From Phytophthora colocasiae (taxonomy: Eukaryota > Oomycota > Peronosporomycetes > Peronosporales > Peronosporaceae), in the NCBI GenBank assembly GCA_018806915.1, contig JAGKQI010000104.1:62001-126000 (forward strand): DNA of 64,000 nucleotides. The letters are read 5' to 3'. Made by a program: the position numbers and the translations under genes. The notes under the pieces were generated by a model. The model had not been told where the DNA came from, searched no databases, and saw only the letters and a list, made by a program, of their open reading frames with translations. Positions 32,801 through 42,757 of this stretch are shown in pieces (positions within the stretch are counted from its first letter, which is position 1; the number at the start of each line of letters is the position of its first letter).

Positions 32801-35800
32801 GTTTGGTTGACGTAGGATCAGGCCATTTATCGTCTAAGCCGCCACGGAACAGTGGAGAATGCAGCCATCGATCGCTGATAACAGCATCATCATGAAGCTC
32901 ATTACCGGCGATCAAAGCAGCCGCATAGTGACTTCCAACCCAGACCACCATCTTTTGTAGGTCTTTAATCCACTCGTGACTTTCTTCGAAAATCTTGTCA
33001 GGGCACCATATCACGGGAACACGATCTTTTACAAGTGATTGATCAGTTGGTGCTGTAGGAGGCGACGTAATAGCTCCAATTCCTCCGAGAACAGGTAGCA
33101 GTTCCTCCTTTAAGGGGTATATGTGTTGCGAGAGAATCGTCCGGCTAGGCACAAACGATATCTTCTTTGGGTCATATTCAATAACCTTCTCAGCACTAAA
33201 ATTTTGAACTTTCACAGCTAACGTTTCGGTTCCAAAGAGTTTTGCCAGATCCGAAGGAATTACCACTCGTCGGATTTCTTCGTTTTGCGATAAATCTCTA
33301 ACCTTCCAGTTGGTAAACCCCTGGGACTGATTGATCTTGTTCCACAAACTTTTAAAAATCTGACCATACGTTACAGAAGAACCTGTACTCTGCAAAAGGC
33401 ATGTAGAGAGCTCTTTAGAGACTGATGCGAGATCTGAATCCACGAAATCGGCTTCTCCACTGTTCTCCCCTACAGAAGTAGGCACATCAGCACGTCCACG
33501 CGAAGGTGGTGATAGACCTTCCTTGCCAAGGAATACGAGCGCGGTATGGATTTTTTCAGACAGAGACTCTAACTGAGGCCAGAACGGATCTAATATAGCA
33601 GGCAGTGCCTCACGAACTGAAGGCAACGAAAATACGCTCAGTAGCACAAATGGCAGAAGCTTGCCTGAGAAACTGCGTTGGATGGCAATCGCGAATATGT
33701 GTCTCTGTCCAGCATGGCATCGATCCAAACATTCCGAGGTGAAGGTTACCAATTTCAAACAAATCGACTGAATAATCATCCAACTTCGGCTTACAGAACA
33801 TGAACACCAGAATATCGCCGCTCGCAGCATGATATTGAGGCATTTAAACTCGTCATTTGCCTCAATAGCATCCAAACTCTTCACAAGCTTATTTGTATCT
33901 CCAGATGAGTGGTCGATGACATTTTTTGTCTGTTCCCAAAGTGCATCCAGTAGCGTATTCATAAAAGTAACCACACTTTCGGGCACCGCGGTATCTGCTA
34001 AACCATCCACCTTGAAGAGAACATTGGGATCACAAAGCAGTTGAAACAGCATTTTTGCGGATGTGAAACACGGGACCAGCATCGGAATTAACGATTGCTG
34101 TACTTGAGTCAGCTCAGCCACAGAAGAAGGCTTGTGGACCATCAGGCGATTCATCACTTGTAATCTGTCCAATAGAGACGGGAACAGCACCGGAAATCCG
34201 TGGTAAATTGCCGATGTAGTTTCTTGCTTCACTGCATGATAGAACCATAGCATTTCACCCGACATTGCTTGTTCCGGTACATAGTCTGTAATGGTGAAAA
34301 GCAGTTCACGAATCAAATAGAGAATCCCTCCAGGTAGTGTAGCAGTAGCTGGAAGATCAATTTCGGATGCATCCAAGCAACTCCGAGAAAACTAATAGGT
34401 AGCATAGCAGGAACATGGTTAGTCAAGAGTAGCTATAAAAAAGATAGTTACGCAATTCGTACCTCGAAGAAATTTAGCTTGAGCAGCCTTATTGTCACAA
34501 GCATTGGGTAAAGTATGTGCGTCACAAGTGATGGGTCAGTAGACTGTTCATCCAACGAACTCGTGGCGAAAAAGCGAGACGTTAAATTTTCCAGTAATGC
34601 GTACAAGGCCGAAAATGTTGAGTCCTTCGGGTCTATACAGAGGGATCTGTACAGGCACCGAGACAACTGAACAGCATCAACTTCTTCGACTGGGATGTCG
34701 TTTCCAGCTAAACGGTCCAAATGAGATAGCAAACAAACAGCTGAATCAAAAGCTTCCGGTGCACAATGAGATGTCTGGGCTGATCTGCTTGTTGATGCAC
34801 ACTTTGAGCGGAGGGCACTGAGAACATGTTCTGCCTTTCCAGTCGTCGATAGAGTTTTAGTCATATCAAGATTGTAGGATCCTGATGAGTTCACGGAACA
34901 TATTTTTCGCACTCTGCTGCTTCTTGTTTCTTTTCCCTGAACACTAACACGTCCCCCGAAAAGAAGCATGTCTCCACCCTGTTGGATAGATGGCTCAAAA
35001 TCAGACATGGTGGGTAACGCGGTTACCGATCCTATTCGCACGAACAACGCGGCTGAGCTGCAACCCTCAATCATTTCAGCCTGTATATTAACTTCAATGT
35101 GACTCCACTGTTGAGCTGCCACAGAAAAGCACCACATATCGTTCAAAATGGTGTTGGTTCGGTTAACACCTCCCAAAATCCAAATATTCCCGAGGTCTGA
35201 GCACATACTATAATGTGCTCGTTGTTCAGGCACCATCATTTGCACGTCGCGTTTTGAAACACCCGTTATCTCTTTCGATGCCCCAATGTTGTCATCATGG
35301 CATAAGTGCCACAGCCGGTCGAATGTGTTGTATCGCCAAAGATCAGATCGAAATTTTTCTTCACGGTCCTGCCCGCCAAACACGTACACACACTCTCCGA
35401 TAACAGCAGATGAACATCCGATTCGTGGGCCTGGGTCAAGTGATACTGAACTCGGCAATCGAGACCAGGCGAAATCTTCGAGGGACAAATACCACGCGTC
35501 TCCGAGAACCTCGTCCTCAACGGACTTCCCGCCGTACATGAATACAATCGTATCGAGGCGTACACGGATAGTTGACGCTGTGTGGAAAGCACGTGCGTGA
35601 GGCATTGATGTCGCTGCACCGATAGCACCTTGGATTAGTGTCCATGTCGGGAGTGAGCCATCAGCATTTTTAACCGTAGAACACTTATACAGGTCCATGT
35701 GTCGTGATGCTGCACAATCTTTTTCTCCTCCAAGAACAAGAATTTGATTTTCGTCTATTGCAACAACTTGATGGTGGCAAATTTCAATGGGGAAATCCGC

Positions 35801-38774
35801 CCACCTTTCCCACAGTTTTATATCAATGTCATACACCCACACTTCGTTCGTGGGTTCTGCTCGCTGGGGTGCAGCTGATTCATGAACAACCATTCCACCT
35901 ACAACAAACAGTTTATTGCCAACCATCGTGGATGCGGAGCCTTCCAGAGGTGGAGGATGCGTCATAGTATCTTCGGGTGGTTGGTCTTCAGGTGATTGAA
36001 GTATCGCGCTAGAAGAAGGCATCGTAACTGCACGAGAAATGCTTTCAAAATCGTGACCAGTAGCCGGTGGGTAAGCAAAAGGCTGATTCCCTAGATTGAC
36101 TCGGATGATTTCTCCTCGCTCAAGACTGATACCAGGCATCATACCCGATCGCTTATCGTCCACAGAGCACTTTAATTCCGAGTAAGCTACGCCCAAATTG
36201 ACCCCATTCCGGAAAAATGTCATCTCTTGTGTGGTTAAGTTCAATAAGCAACCAATGATATCACCTGCCCTCCATTTCTCTCCGTACGAAGATGACCCAC
36301 TGTTCCAACGTCGTTGGCGATTACCATCATAGGACCACGAATGAGCATGATCACCGACTCCTTCACCCTGGTCCGAACTTCCCTGGAAGTAACCATCTAT
36401 CCAACCTACTTGAATCAAACCGCTTGTAACGACTTCAACCTCGTAAAACCAGTTACCTCGGAAGAGGGATACGCCAACCGTAGAAATTGAACCAAAGTTA
36501 CTCAAGCCCTCGATTTCTCCTGAACGGTCAATGTCAACACGACCGCAAACGGAAACGACATAAGATTGGTCCAACATAACGAAGTCGCCATCATCGTTTT
36601 CGCGCTTTCTCTCCACAATCAGTGACGTAGTGTAGAACCCAGCAGCGACATCCACACATCGACGAGAATTCTTCTCCGGACGAACCTTCAGGGGGACCGG
36701 CAGCAATGCATCAGCGCTACCACGATTTCCAAGCTGTCCTTTGTTGTTCCGCCCAAAGACGAATACTTGCCCTTGTTCAGATAGCAATACAGTGTGGTAA
36801 CACCCACACGTTGCCCGCACCATCCTTGTGTTGGCAGATAAGGCTACCACATTTGGCACATTCTGGTGAATTTTGCTTCCAATTCCGAGTTGTCCATAGT
36901 CGTTACGACCAAATGAAAACGACCGCCCACCAGTTGTAACTATAATCGAATGATAGTAGCCGCATGCTACAAAGCATACCATCTCATTTGGAACGCTGAC
37001 CAGGGTGGGTATTTTGATCTGTCGATTGTGGGCTAAGCCCAACTGACCGTAGTCGTTTTTGCCGCAGGAGTATAGCTCACCGCTTGCCGTACAGATGATT
37101 GTATGATACAACCCGCACGCTACCATGGATACTTCAGTGCCCTCAAGGCTCCTGACAAGTTGTGGCATCGACTGGTGCTGGGTGTGATCGAGACCAAGCT
37201 GACCACAATCGTTCATGCCAAATGTATAGAGATCCCCCGCGTCCGTTATCACAGCACTGTGATGGTAACTCACAGATGCATAGCTAAGCTTCTTGTCCTT
37301 CAGTGACTCAATGAGCTTCGGAACATGAATCTTGGTTGTCAGATTTTCATGCCCCAACTGTCCTCGATCATTGTAGCCCCATGAATATGCGAGCCCAGAA
37401 TCTGTCAAGGCGATCATATGCTCGCAACCGTTGCTCGCAGCAATAAATTTCACAACCTGAGAGCGAAGAGCGTGCACAGGACGAAGCATCATCACTCGTT
37501 CATCAAAGTGCCCTTGTCCACACTGACCACTCTTGTTCAGTCCACAGGTTAGCACTGCACCATCATTCGTAAGAACTGCCAGCGTCTCGTTACCGCTAAC
37601 TACTTGGCGAATATCATCCCACCCGCAAAGTGCAACGCTGGTAAGCTGGTGACGTTCAATATCGTCTCCTGTTCCAAGTTCTCCATACGAATTTTGCCCG
37701 CAACTGTAAAGTTCACCTGAAGCCTCGCACTTACCGTACATTGGCTGTTTTTTCAGTGCAGCGAGTTTTGTAATTGACGTTTCCAAGTTCACCGCACTTG
37801 TCGGTGCTTGTTTCACTAGCCACAGCACAACAAAGAGCATCGTTGCAAGCGAACCTCGGGTCAATCCCACCTCCGCTAAAGTTTCGATTGTACAAGCCCC
37901 AATCCGCATCTCGTCTTGCGGTGCTCCTTCAGCAACCGGGTAAGCCAATTCGCAAAGACACTCACTCAATAGGTTGAACGCTGCGGAGGCTGACGGGGCG
38001 AGGTACATACTATCGGAGTAGGCAGTCGGTTTCAAAGATTTCAGGTTGTTTTTCACCACTTGTAGAGCTTGCTCATATTGCTCAGGGTTATTTTTGCGGG
38101 TGGCCTTCAGAAGCATGGCTACCAAGTCCCATCCCATAGTCAAGCAGTTCTGCGTCGGCAGCGGTAGTGGTGGAGGTGCTACTTTGCGCAGTGACATAGC
38201 TTGAGTTCTTGCAGCCATCAGTCGCTGTTCGTGTCTGTACTTCTCCTTCTTAGTTGTCTGATACAGAGCTTGTAAATTTTTCACGTAGCTTGCTACGCGG
38301 GCATCGAATATACCGGGTTTTGTCTCCCCACATTCTCCTTTCCCGTCAAACCGTGCAGGGTCAAGCCCGTCCTGTGTAGATAGCCCTGCGAGCTGAGAGA
38401 TATGCTGGAACAGTGCGTCGATCGAGTCCACGGAGCTCATGAGTTCCTTCATCTGTTGCTCCGGACTGCGCGTCTGCAAGCGTCCAGCGATCTCGCTCTC
38501 TGTATACCGAGATGCAGTACAAACGTGAAATGGTTGTCCTTTTAAACCTATAATAAAGCATTTAAGTTGCACCTTTAGGGAGGCAGTGCAGTGCAGCACC
38601 GAACTCGAGAATCTTCTCCATTGTGTCCTTTGCCTCGTCGCCCACCGCCATACCCGCGTCGCCAGCTTTGAGGATGTCACAGAGCGGCACGTATGGCGCC
38701 TGCAGAGGACGCAGTCGTGTGCGCTCGCCCGGCGGTTGCGTCACCGCGGACGGGAGCGAGACCTGCTGCCCCAT
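17820..38774 (-). CDS. Giant HECT E3 ubiquitin ligase (~6,780 aa) with two RCC1 propellers, Kelch, SPRY, ZZ, FHA, UBA
   Basis: Ten exons (38573-38774, 34463-38499, 32458-34391, 32354-32392, 32094-32293, 24755-32031, 24518-24679, 18297-24448, 18116-18228, 17820-18046) join to 20,343 nt with frame kept at every junction. All nine introns are 60-78 nt and GT-AG. Domain order by residue: first RCC1 propeller ~325-697, SPRY ~712-872, Kelch-like ~900-1257, long undefined stretch, two SPRY-like domains ~2415-2795, a possible galactose-binding-like segment, ZZ finger ~2989-3032, second RCC1 propeller ~3099-3484, FHA ~4252-4355, UBA-like ~4575-4650, SPRY ~5484-5624 and ~5844-6004, UBA-like ~6051-6094, HECT ~6370-6750. 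The catalytic cysteine (L-P-I-A-H-T-C) is residue ~6706. It should transfer ubiquitin through a thioester like large HERC proteins, but is longer than human HERC1/HERC2 (about 4,850 aa). Start is the Met at 38774. Single-transcript status is inferred from splice and frame continuity. Confidence 0.85.
17905..19200 (-). other. HECT catalytic domain of the giant ligase
   Basis: The N-lobe opens with V-G-E-F-G-D-D-F-G-G-L-Y-R-E and includes F-V-P-N-S and the G-K-L-A-G-I-A-V-R segment. The C-lobe continues across two introns (18229-18296 and 18047-18115) to L-R-F-V-W-G-R-S-R-L-P and L-P-I-A-H-T-C-F-F-S-I-D-L-P-A-Y. The cysteine codon is split T|GT by the last intron. Unusually, ~60 residues rich in Thr/Ala follow the C-lobe, whereas most HECT proteins end soon after it. 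Confidence 0.92.
20290..21860 (-). other. Two SPRY domains in the C-terminal half of the giant ligase
   Basis: The first (about 21420-21860) contains Y-F-E-I-T-V-I, G-D-V-F-G-C-G-L-R-L and F-F-T-K-N-G-Q-L-L-G-T-A-F. The second (about 20290-20775) contains H-I-W-E-V-R-I-T-F, I-F-L-G-I-G-R-R and G-D-V-V-R-L-T-L-D-L ending Y-T-L-N-G-K-D-L-G-V-A-F. Both are typical SPRY/B30.2-like strands. Confidence 0.8.
25375..25690 (-). other. FHA domain of the giant ligase
   Basis: The segment has the complete FHA motif set: I-R-V-G-R, then V-S-G-R-H-F-H-L, then the S-K-N-G-T-I-V-N-G-V core with the invariant N-G turn. FHA domains bind phosphothreonine. It lies ~900 residues downstream of the second propeller in a long Ser/Pro-rich region and suggests phospho-dependent recruitment. 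Confidence 0.88.
27995..29150 (-). other. Second RCC1-like seven-blade propeller of the giant ligase
   Basis: It again has seven units, and unit for unit the core motifs match those of the first propeller: C-G-L-N-K-S-G-Q-C-G in blade 2, W-G-Y-N-D-R-G-Q-L-G in blade 3, F-G-M-N-D-C-G-Q-L-G-L-D-H-T-Q-H-Q in blade 4, and F-G-R-N-N-K-G-Q-L-G in blade 7. The two propellers look like an internal duplication of one complete domain. Confidence 0.92.
29350..29480 (-). other. ZZ-type zinc finger of the giant ligase
   Basis: Two C-x-x-C pairs (C-E-E-C and C-A-A-C) are separated by ~25 residues including a G-V-H-Y-G segment, followed by D-D-N-R-G-D. This is the ZZ-finger layout also seen in HERC2 and ZZEF1. 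The preceding segment around T-G-R-Y-I-L-V-K could be a galactose-binding-like (DOC-type) domain, which accompanies ZZ in those proteins; that part is tentative. Confidence 0.65.
34920..36565 (-). other. SPRY domain followed by Kelch-like repeats in the giant ligase
   Basis: The SPRY part (about 36085-36565) has F-R-G-N-W-F-Y-E-V-E-V, W-S-Y-D-G-N-R and the F-F-R-N-G-V-N-L-G-V-A strand typical of the fold. The Kelch-like part (about 34920-36000) has repeated double-Gly turns (L-F-V-V-G-G, I-L-V-L-G-G, F-M-Y-G-G, Y-V-F-G-G, I-L-G-G, L-F-G-G) each followed by a W/Y-containing strand, giving roughly six blades. Confidence 0.75.
36610..37720 (-). other. First RCC1-like seven-blade propeller of the giant ligase
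   Basis: Seven RCC1 units are recognisable by their cores: C-G-Q-N-S-Y-G-E-L-G, C-G-L-N-K-S-G-Q-C-G, W-G-Y-N-D-R-G-Q-L-G, F-G-M-N-D-C-G-Q-L-G, C-G-K-N-D-Y-G-Q-L-G, F-G-R-N-D-Y-G-Q-L-G and F-G-R-N-N-K-G-Q-L-G. Seven units is a complete propeller. In HERC-type ligases such domains bind partners or regulate small GTPases; the ligand here is unknown. Confidence 0.92.
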
Positions 38775-39079
38775 GGCTCAACGTCGAGGTCTTCCGGTGT
38801 GATCTCTTGTTGGTCTCTGGGCTCTTCTCGGCCAGTCGGGCGGGCGGAGATCATTCATCCGGCGACTCTTCCCGACAAAAATGGATCTTGGTGTGGGGCA
38901 CGTACAATTTTATTTTGGTCCGTCGTTTTTGGTCAGACTATATATTTGGTCCGCAAGTCTTGGCATTTGTCTCGATCTATTGCACAGCTCGGTCTGCACC
39001 TCAAAGTACTCGGGTTCGGAGCGAATGGCATCGCCAACGCGGTGTTTGCTTGCCAACTTGCAAACACCAGCTATTCTTC
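38775..39079. other. 5' flank of the giant ligase gene
   Basis: Probable promoter for the minus-strand ligase. Plus-strand frames here overlap its first exon and look like shadow sequence. No gene seen. Confidence 0.4.
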
Positions 39080-39421
39080 ATGGAAACGACGGCCCCAAAG
39101 TTCCAGCATTTTAGGTGGTATCCAGCCTGGTCCATGGGAAGTTTACATAATGCCTCTCCCCTAGACATGGACGAGTTGGACGCTGTACTGGATCTGAACA
39201 CGAAATATTTCGAATTCAGAAATGGGATCCGTCCGAGAAAGGAGTTCGACGGGGTGTCCCTGCACCACTACACCAAGTCGATGAGGCCATGGCTGCTACA
39301 TGCATTAACATCGTCAAACCCAAACTCGAGTAAGAGGAAGCGTGCCAAGGAGTCTCTGATTCTCCTGCGCGATGCATTTCTCATGCGATCTCGACCCAAC
39401 AGCAGCGCGTGCGGTTTCTGA
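39080..39421 (+). CDS. Hypothetical 113-residue protein
   Basis: I do not recognise this. The internal Met at 39080 starts a plausible soluble protein with an acidic helix (D-M-D-E-L-D-A-V-L-D-L) and a basic S-K-R-K-R-A-K stretch near the end. The frame is open further upstream but that part overlaps the ligase first exon. It is divergent from the ligase gene. It may be a real small gene or a remnant of repeat sequence, as a dispersed repeat begins ~55 bp downstream. Confidence 0.3.
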   Translation: METTAPKFQHFRWYPAWSMGSLHNASPLDMDELDAVLDLNTKYFEFRNGIRPRKEFDGVSLHHYTKSMRPWLLHALTSSNPNSSKRKRAKESLILLRDAFLMRSRPNSSACGF

Positions 39422-39475
39422 CATCGATCGCTCCTTACGAGACGACATGTGGAAGGAAATGTGTCAAAAACCCTT

Positions 39476-39830
39476 CGCCTTATGAGTCTACCTAGTTTAC
39501 CAACTAGCCTGGATACTCTTGGGCCTATAGTAGTCTGACAGGTCTCCTCGACGAAGGCTTCGCCGATCGGAGAGAACTATGCTAGCATAGCTCTCTCCAT
39601 GTTCTTGTTGGCGGTGTTCACGTCTCGGCTGCGAGTCTTCCTTTTCTTGGACAAGACTTGGTCTTTACCCGGGGGTAGACTCGGGGGGTAGCGTCTAATG
39701 CTACCCACATCCATCCACTACGCGTCTGCCGTCGTCTGAATTGGCAGCAGAAGCACGATGTGCCAGCGTCTGGTGCATGCCGTCGTGTCGCCTCTGGAGA
39801 CGTGGGTCCGAAAACGCCGCTGTTGACTGC
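39476..39830 (-). repeat. Dispersed repeat, copy A
   Basis: The reverse complement matches 54911-55354 (copy B) and 56391-56820 (copy C). Shared blocks include the near-palindrome GAACTATGCTAGCATAG, the AAGAGGAAGACTCGCAGCCG-type block and the tail ending GTAGACTCATAAGGCG. Copy A has lost ~20 bp of the AGCTATAGCGATAG tail segment. Class unknown; no terminal inverted repeats or target duplications were found. Confidence 0.8.
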
Positions 39831-39833
39831 ATG

Positions 39834-40010
39834 CTTGCATGCAAAGAGCGGTCAAGTGGTTGCTACGATGGCATTGAGAAGGTCAGACAGAGCGTGGTGT
39901 TGAGATTCGGCGACTTTGTGGACTATTACCACTGGTAATTTACCAGGCAGCGTATAATAAACAGCCTCATTGGTTGCAGATTTGGAGTTCTACTTGGCCC
40001 AATGCCCCCA
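39834..40010 (+). pseudogene. Fragment of a JmjC-type gene, copy A
   Basis: This matches exon 2 of the JmjC gene at 52214-53641: A-C-K-E-R-S-S-G-C-Y-D-G, then F-G-D-F-V-D-Y-Y, then L-E-F-Y-L-A-Q-C-P. It carries a stop after Y-Y-H-W and small indels. It directly abuts dispersed repeat copy A, in the same relative order seen near copy C. Confidence 0.8.
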
Positions 40011-40032
40011 GTATCTACGAAAGAGCTTGGTG

Positions 40033-40380
40033 TCACCACATGATACCCGTCAGTGCACAAGGTCGAAAGTTCCTTGCCTCTAAGAATCCGATGAATGCAT
40101 ATTCGTCAGCATGATTTCTCGGCAAGTGAAGAAGTCTGCGACAAAGAAGCAAAGTCATTAAGTAAGCTGGATATTTCTGTTGATAAGAGAGAAAGCAGCC
40201 CCCTGCACTGTAGACTATAGGAGTGAAGATAGTCTTAACAAAGGGACCCTTATACTGTTTCACCATTGCTTCTCCGCTGGGGCGGAGAAGGACTGAGGTC
40301 TTAGGTGCTGGAACTTTGCTGATGGCGAGTACCAATAAGTAGCGCTGATGCTCTCCACTATTGGATGTTGCACAGCACAA
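40033..40380 (-). CDS. Uncharacterised 115-residue ORF, possibly repeat-derived
   Basis: The frame encodes a protein with a hydrophobic, Cys-containing middle and no motif I recognise. It lies between a gene fragment and unannotated sequence, so it may belong to a repeat. Low confidence that it is a functional gene. Confidence 0.2.
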   Translation of the reverse strand: MCCATSNSGEHQRYLLVLAISKVPAPKTSVLLRPSGEAMVKQYKGPFVKTIFTPIVYSAGGCFLSYQQKYPAYLMTLLLCRRLLHLPRNHADEYAFIGFLEARNFRPCALTGIMW

Positions 40381-41104
40381 GAACCTGACTTCTCTTCAAG
40401 TTACCTTCCGCTAAATTTTTCAACTTGTCATTATGCACTTCTTCAGCCATCGTCAAGGGAACTTCGGTCAGGTTGTAGGTGGCCTTTTATCCCGATTCGA
40501 TTCAGAAGAAGAACCCTCATTGTGAGGTTCTTCCAACCGAGTCACGAGGCGCATACTTCACCTCATTGTCACCGTGGTCGGCAATGGTCAGTCCAGCGTG
40601 ATACACTACATTTACGAGATCGGTTTTCTTTTGGCTGATCGATGGTTAACGTCTTGACCGCTCTCTGGAAACCCGAGACATTGCCCAGCTGGCGTTGAAA
40701 GTCTGCTGTGGCAGGCAAGTCTCCGCAAGGTACCTGTAACCCCAAGCCGCGTCCATCTCTCTGCCGCAAGTTGGCTGGCCGAGTCATTCTTCAATCCAGC
40801 GCGAAACCGGCAGTAACGACTCTTGTCGAGAGGCTGCACCTGTTTCTCTTTGACAAGTGCGGAGGGTACAACACGCGCACTTTGTCGTGTGCAACGCGCT
40901 GTTCTCACTGTGATACGTCTTGCTCGTCTAGTTTGTTCCCATCTGTCTGAGCCTCGACACCTGCTCTGTGAATCTCGCCATTCGACGACCTACGGCCAAT
41001 TGCCCGCTAAATATCGCCGAGGCATCTGGTGGATTGAGCTGCCCTCTATCAAGTGACGAGCAAGGGAGAGAAAAGCGGGTGTATACGAAGAAGGAGAAGA
41101 GACC
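40381..41104. other. Intergenic, no gene seen
   Basis: Several short overlapping frames on both strands (for example 40612-40908 and 40928-41167) look like chance or shadow frames. The region probably includes the promoter of the following plus-strand gene. Confidence 0.4.
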
Positions 41105-42520
41105 ATGCCAGTTCAAGTGCAGAGCGACTTGCCTGGCAGAGAGCACCTGCATCTCAAGCGAGTGCACCGAGAAGATCCTGTGCTTCCACGCAGCCGTGCT
41201 ATGAAACCAGTCGCCGCCCCAAATCGCAAACCGCTAGTGAAAAGCCGATTGGCAATGGTGGCCAAGAGCGAACGTGTCAAGAAACCGCGGCGCCTCCCGA
41301 GCGACGAGACCGTCTTCTATTCGAATATCTGGTCCTCACCCGAGACTGCCAAAGAAGTACCTGTACCCAAGAAGTCCATACAACTCGTAGACATTAGCCA
41401 AGTTGCTCATGTGCTGACGACGATCGACTACAAAAGCGGCTACGAAGGCCCAAGCGATAATGACTTTTTCAATATCTGGGCCTCACTCGAGTCGCAGCAG
41501 AATGCTATTGCTGCCAGAAATGTGCTGATGAGCAAGACACAGCAAAATGCCAGTAACTTGTCGACGCCCATTTCAGAGCACAGTAGTGAGGAAAACTCAT
41601 CTGTCGTCACTCCATCAAGTATACTGAGTCTGGGACCATTGAGAATGGATGCTAGCACACTTCGTAGAGAACTGTCGTCGGATGATTTCGCTAGTGTGAA
41701 GAGCGCACCAGTATCGGGACCAATGAGGAAAGGGGAAAAGGTGGTGTTTTCGAACGTACTCACCCGTAACGACGAAGTGGACATGAGCTGGAACTCACAG
41801 TTTTTGCTTGGGTTACACGAACCGGTTCGACACGCTTTTTTTGTAATGGATCGGTTCTTGGAACGAAGTCGTGACTTGAAGTCGCCCATGAATTGGAATG
41901 TGCGCGAGTTTTTCACATGGTTCAAGCTGCACTTCGTTGAGTTCATCCGAAACCAGCACGATGTGAAGACTACGGTTCTCCTTCCGCTTGTGGTAATCAG
42001 GTTTGTGGAGAAGCGTGATATCCTTGCTCTGTATCAAGCCATTTTCGCTCTGGTCGATGTGGTCGTTGCCCAAGAAGATGATCTGGTGTTTTCAGCAGCA
42101 TCATCTGCAGATTCTTGGCAAACTCGTCTGGGCATGTTGCAAGATGATATTCGCCGGCTTAGCCACCTGCTCTTCAACGTGCTGGCATTAGAAGAAGAGG
42201 CATTCAAGCCTGCTATGGAGCTTGCCTTTTCAGAGAAAGCTTTTCACAAGTATGTCATGCCGCGGATCTTTCGTGCTACGAGACCGAAGCGCGTAATGGT
42301 ACCGTGGATCGTTGAACGGAGTCGTGTCTGGGGTGGAACCAAGGTTGCTAAAGCGTATAAGGATGATCTATCATTTACGGCACGGTTCCTGTACGACCAC
42401 GTTTGGCACCCTTACTTTGAGACCAACATTGCATCGGCCATGAAGCACTTGGACAATGACGTTGATGGTACTCGTGCGAAAGATGCAGACGACTCCTGGT
42501 TTGGATGCACAGTGATGTAA
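41105..42520 (+). CDS. Hypothetical helical-bundle protein (possible hemerythrin-like) with C-terminal CaaX-like box
   Basis: The uninterrupted 471-residue frame has a basic, low-complexity N-terminus and a Ser/Thr-rich linker to residue ~230. A mostly helical domain follows, beginning L-L-G-L-H-E-P-V-R-H-A-F and containing H-F-V-E-F-I-R-N-Q-H-D and R-L-S-H-L-L-F-N-V-L-A-L-E-E-E-A-F. The spacing of His and Glu residues recalls a hemerythrin/HHE metal-binding bundle, but not every ligand is obvious, so this is tentative. The protein ends F-G-C-T-V-M, a CaaX-type box predicting farnesylation and membrane attachment. The Met at 41105 is used; M-K-P-V at ~41201 is an alternative. Confidence 0.7.
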   Translation: MPVQVQSDLPGREHLHLKRVHREDPVLPRSRAMKPVAAPNRKPLVKSRLAMVAKSERVKKPRRLPSDETVFYSNIWSSPETAKEVPVPKKSIQLVDISQVAHVLTTIDYKSGYEGPSDNDFFNIWASLESQQNAIAARNVLMSKTQQNASNLSTPISEHSSEENSSVVTPSSILSLGPLRMDASTLRRELSSDDFASVKSAPVSGPMRKGEKVVFSNVLTRNDEVDMSWNSQFLLGLHEPVRHAFFVMDRFLERSRDLKSPMNWNVREFFTWFKLHFVEFIRNQHDVKTTVLLPLVVIRFVEKRDILALYQAIFALVDVVVAQEDDLVFSAASSADSWQTRLGMLQDDIRRLSHLLFNVLALEEEAFKPAMELAFSEKAFHKYVMPRIFRATRPKRVMVPWIVERSRVWGGTKVAKAYKDDLSFTARFLYDHVWHPYFETNIASAMKHLDNDVDGTRAKDADDSWFGCTVM

Positions 42521-42757
42521 ACCTCTAAGAGATGCATTACTATCCGAGAAAGCATTCCACTCGCGACTTTGACAGCAGAATTCGTGAAACCACTAAGTGA
42601 CAACGCTGCTTTCTACACGCATCACTAACCAAGACGCCGAATGTTCCTGCCGAGTATTTAAAAGGAAATTAAAGTTGTTCGCTTTCTTTTCATTCAAACA
42701 ATTGTAGAAATGTATTGGTGAGGTTACGTCAATTATTCATCTTCGTGCTGATCACGT

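Noticed and set aside
38500..38572. A 25-nt intron (38548-38572) joining the first two exons of the giant ligase in frame
   Set aside because: Too short for spliceosomal removal. Using the AG at 38500 gives a 73-nt intron of normal size, also in frame.
34448..38680. The long frame starting at 38680 as the start of the giant gene
   Set aside because: Its first ~60 residues lie within the first intron and exon 1 in another frame. The Met at 38774 plus the 73-nt intron gives a better start.
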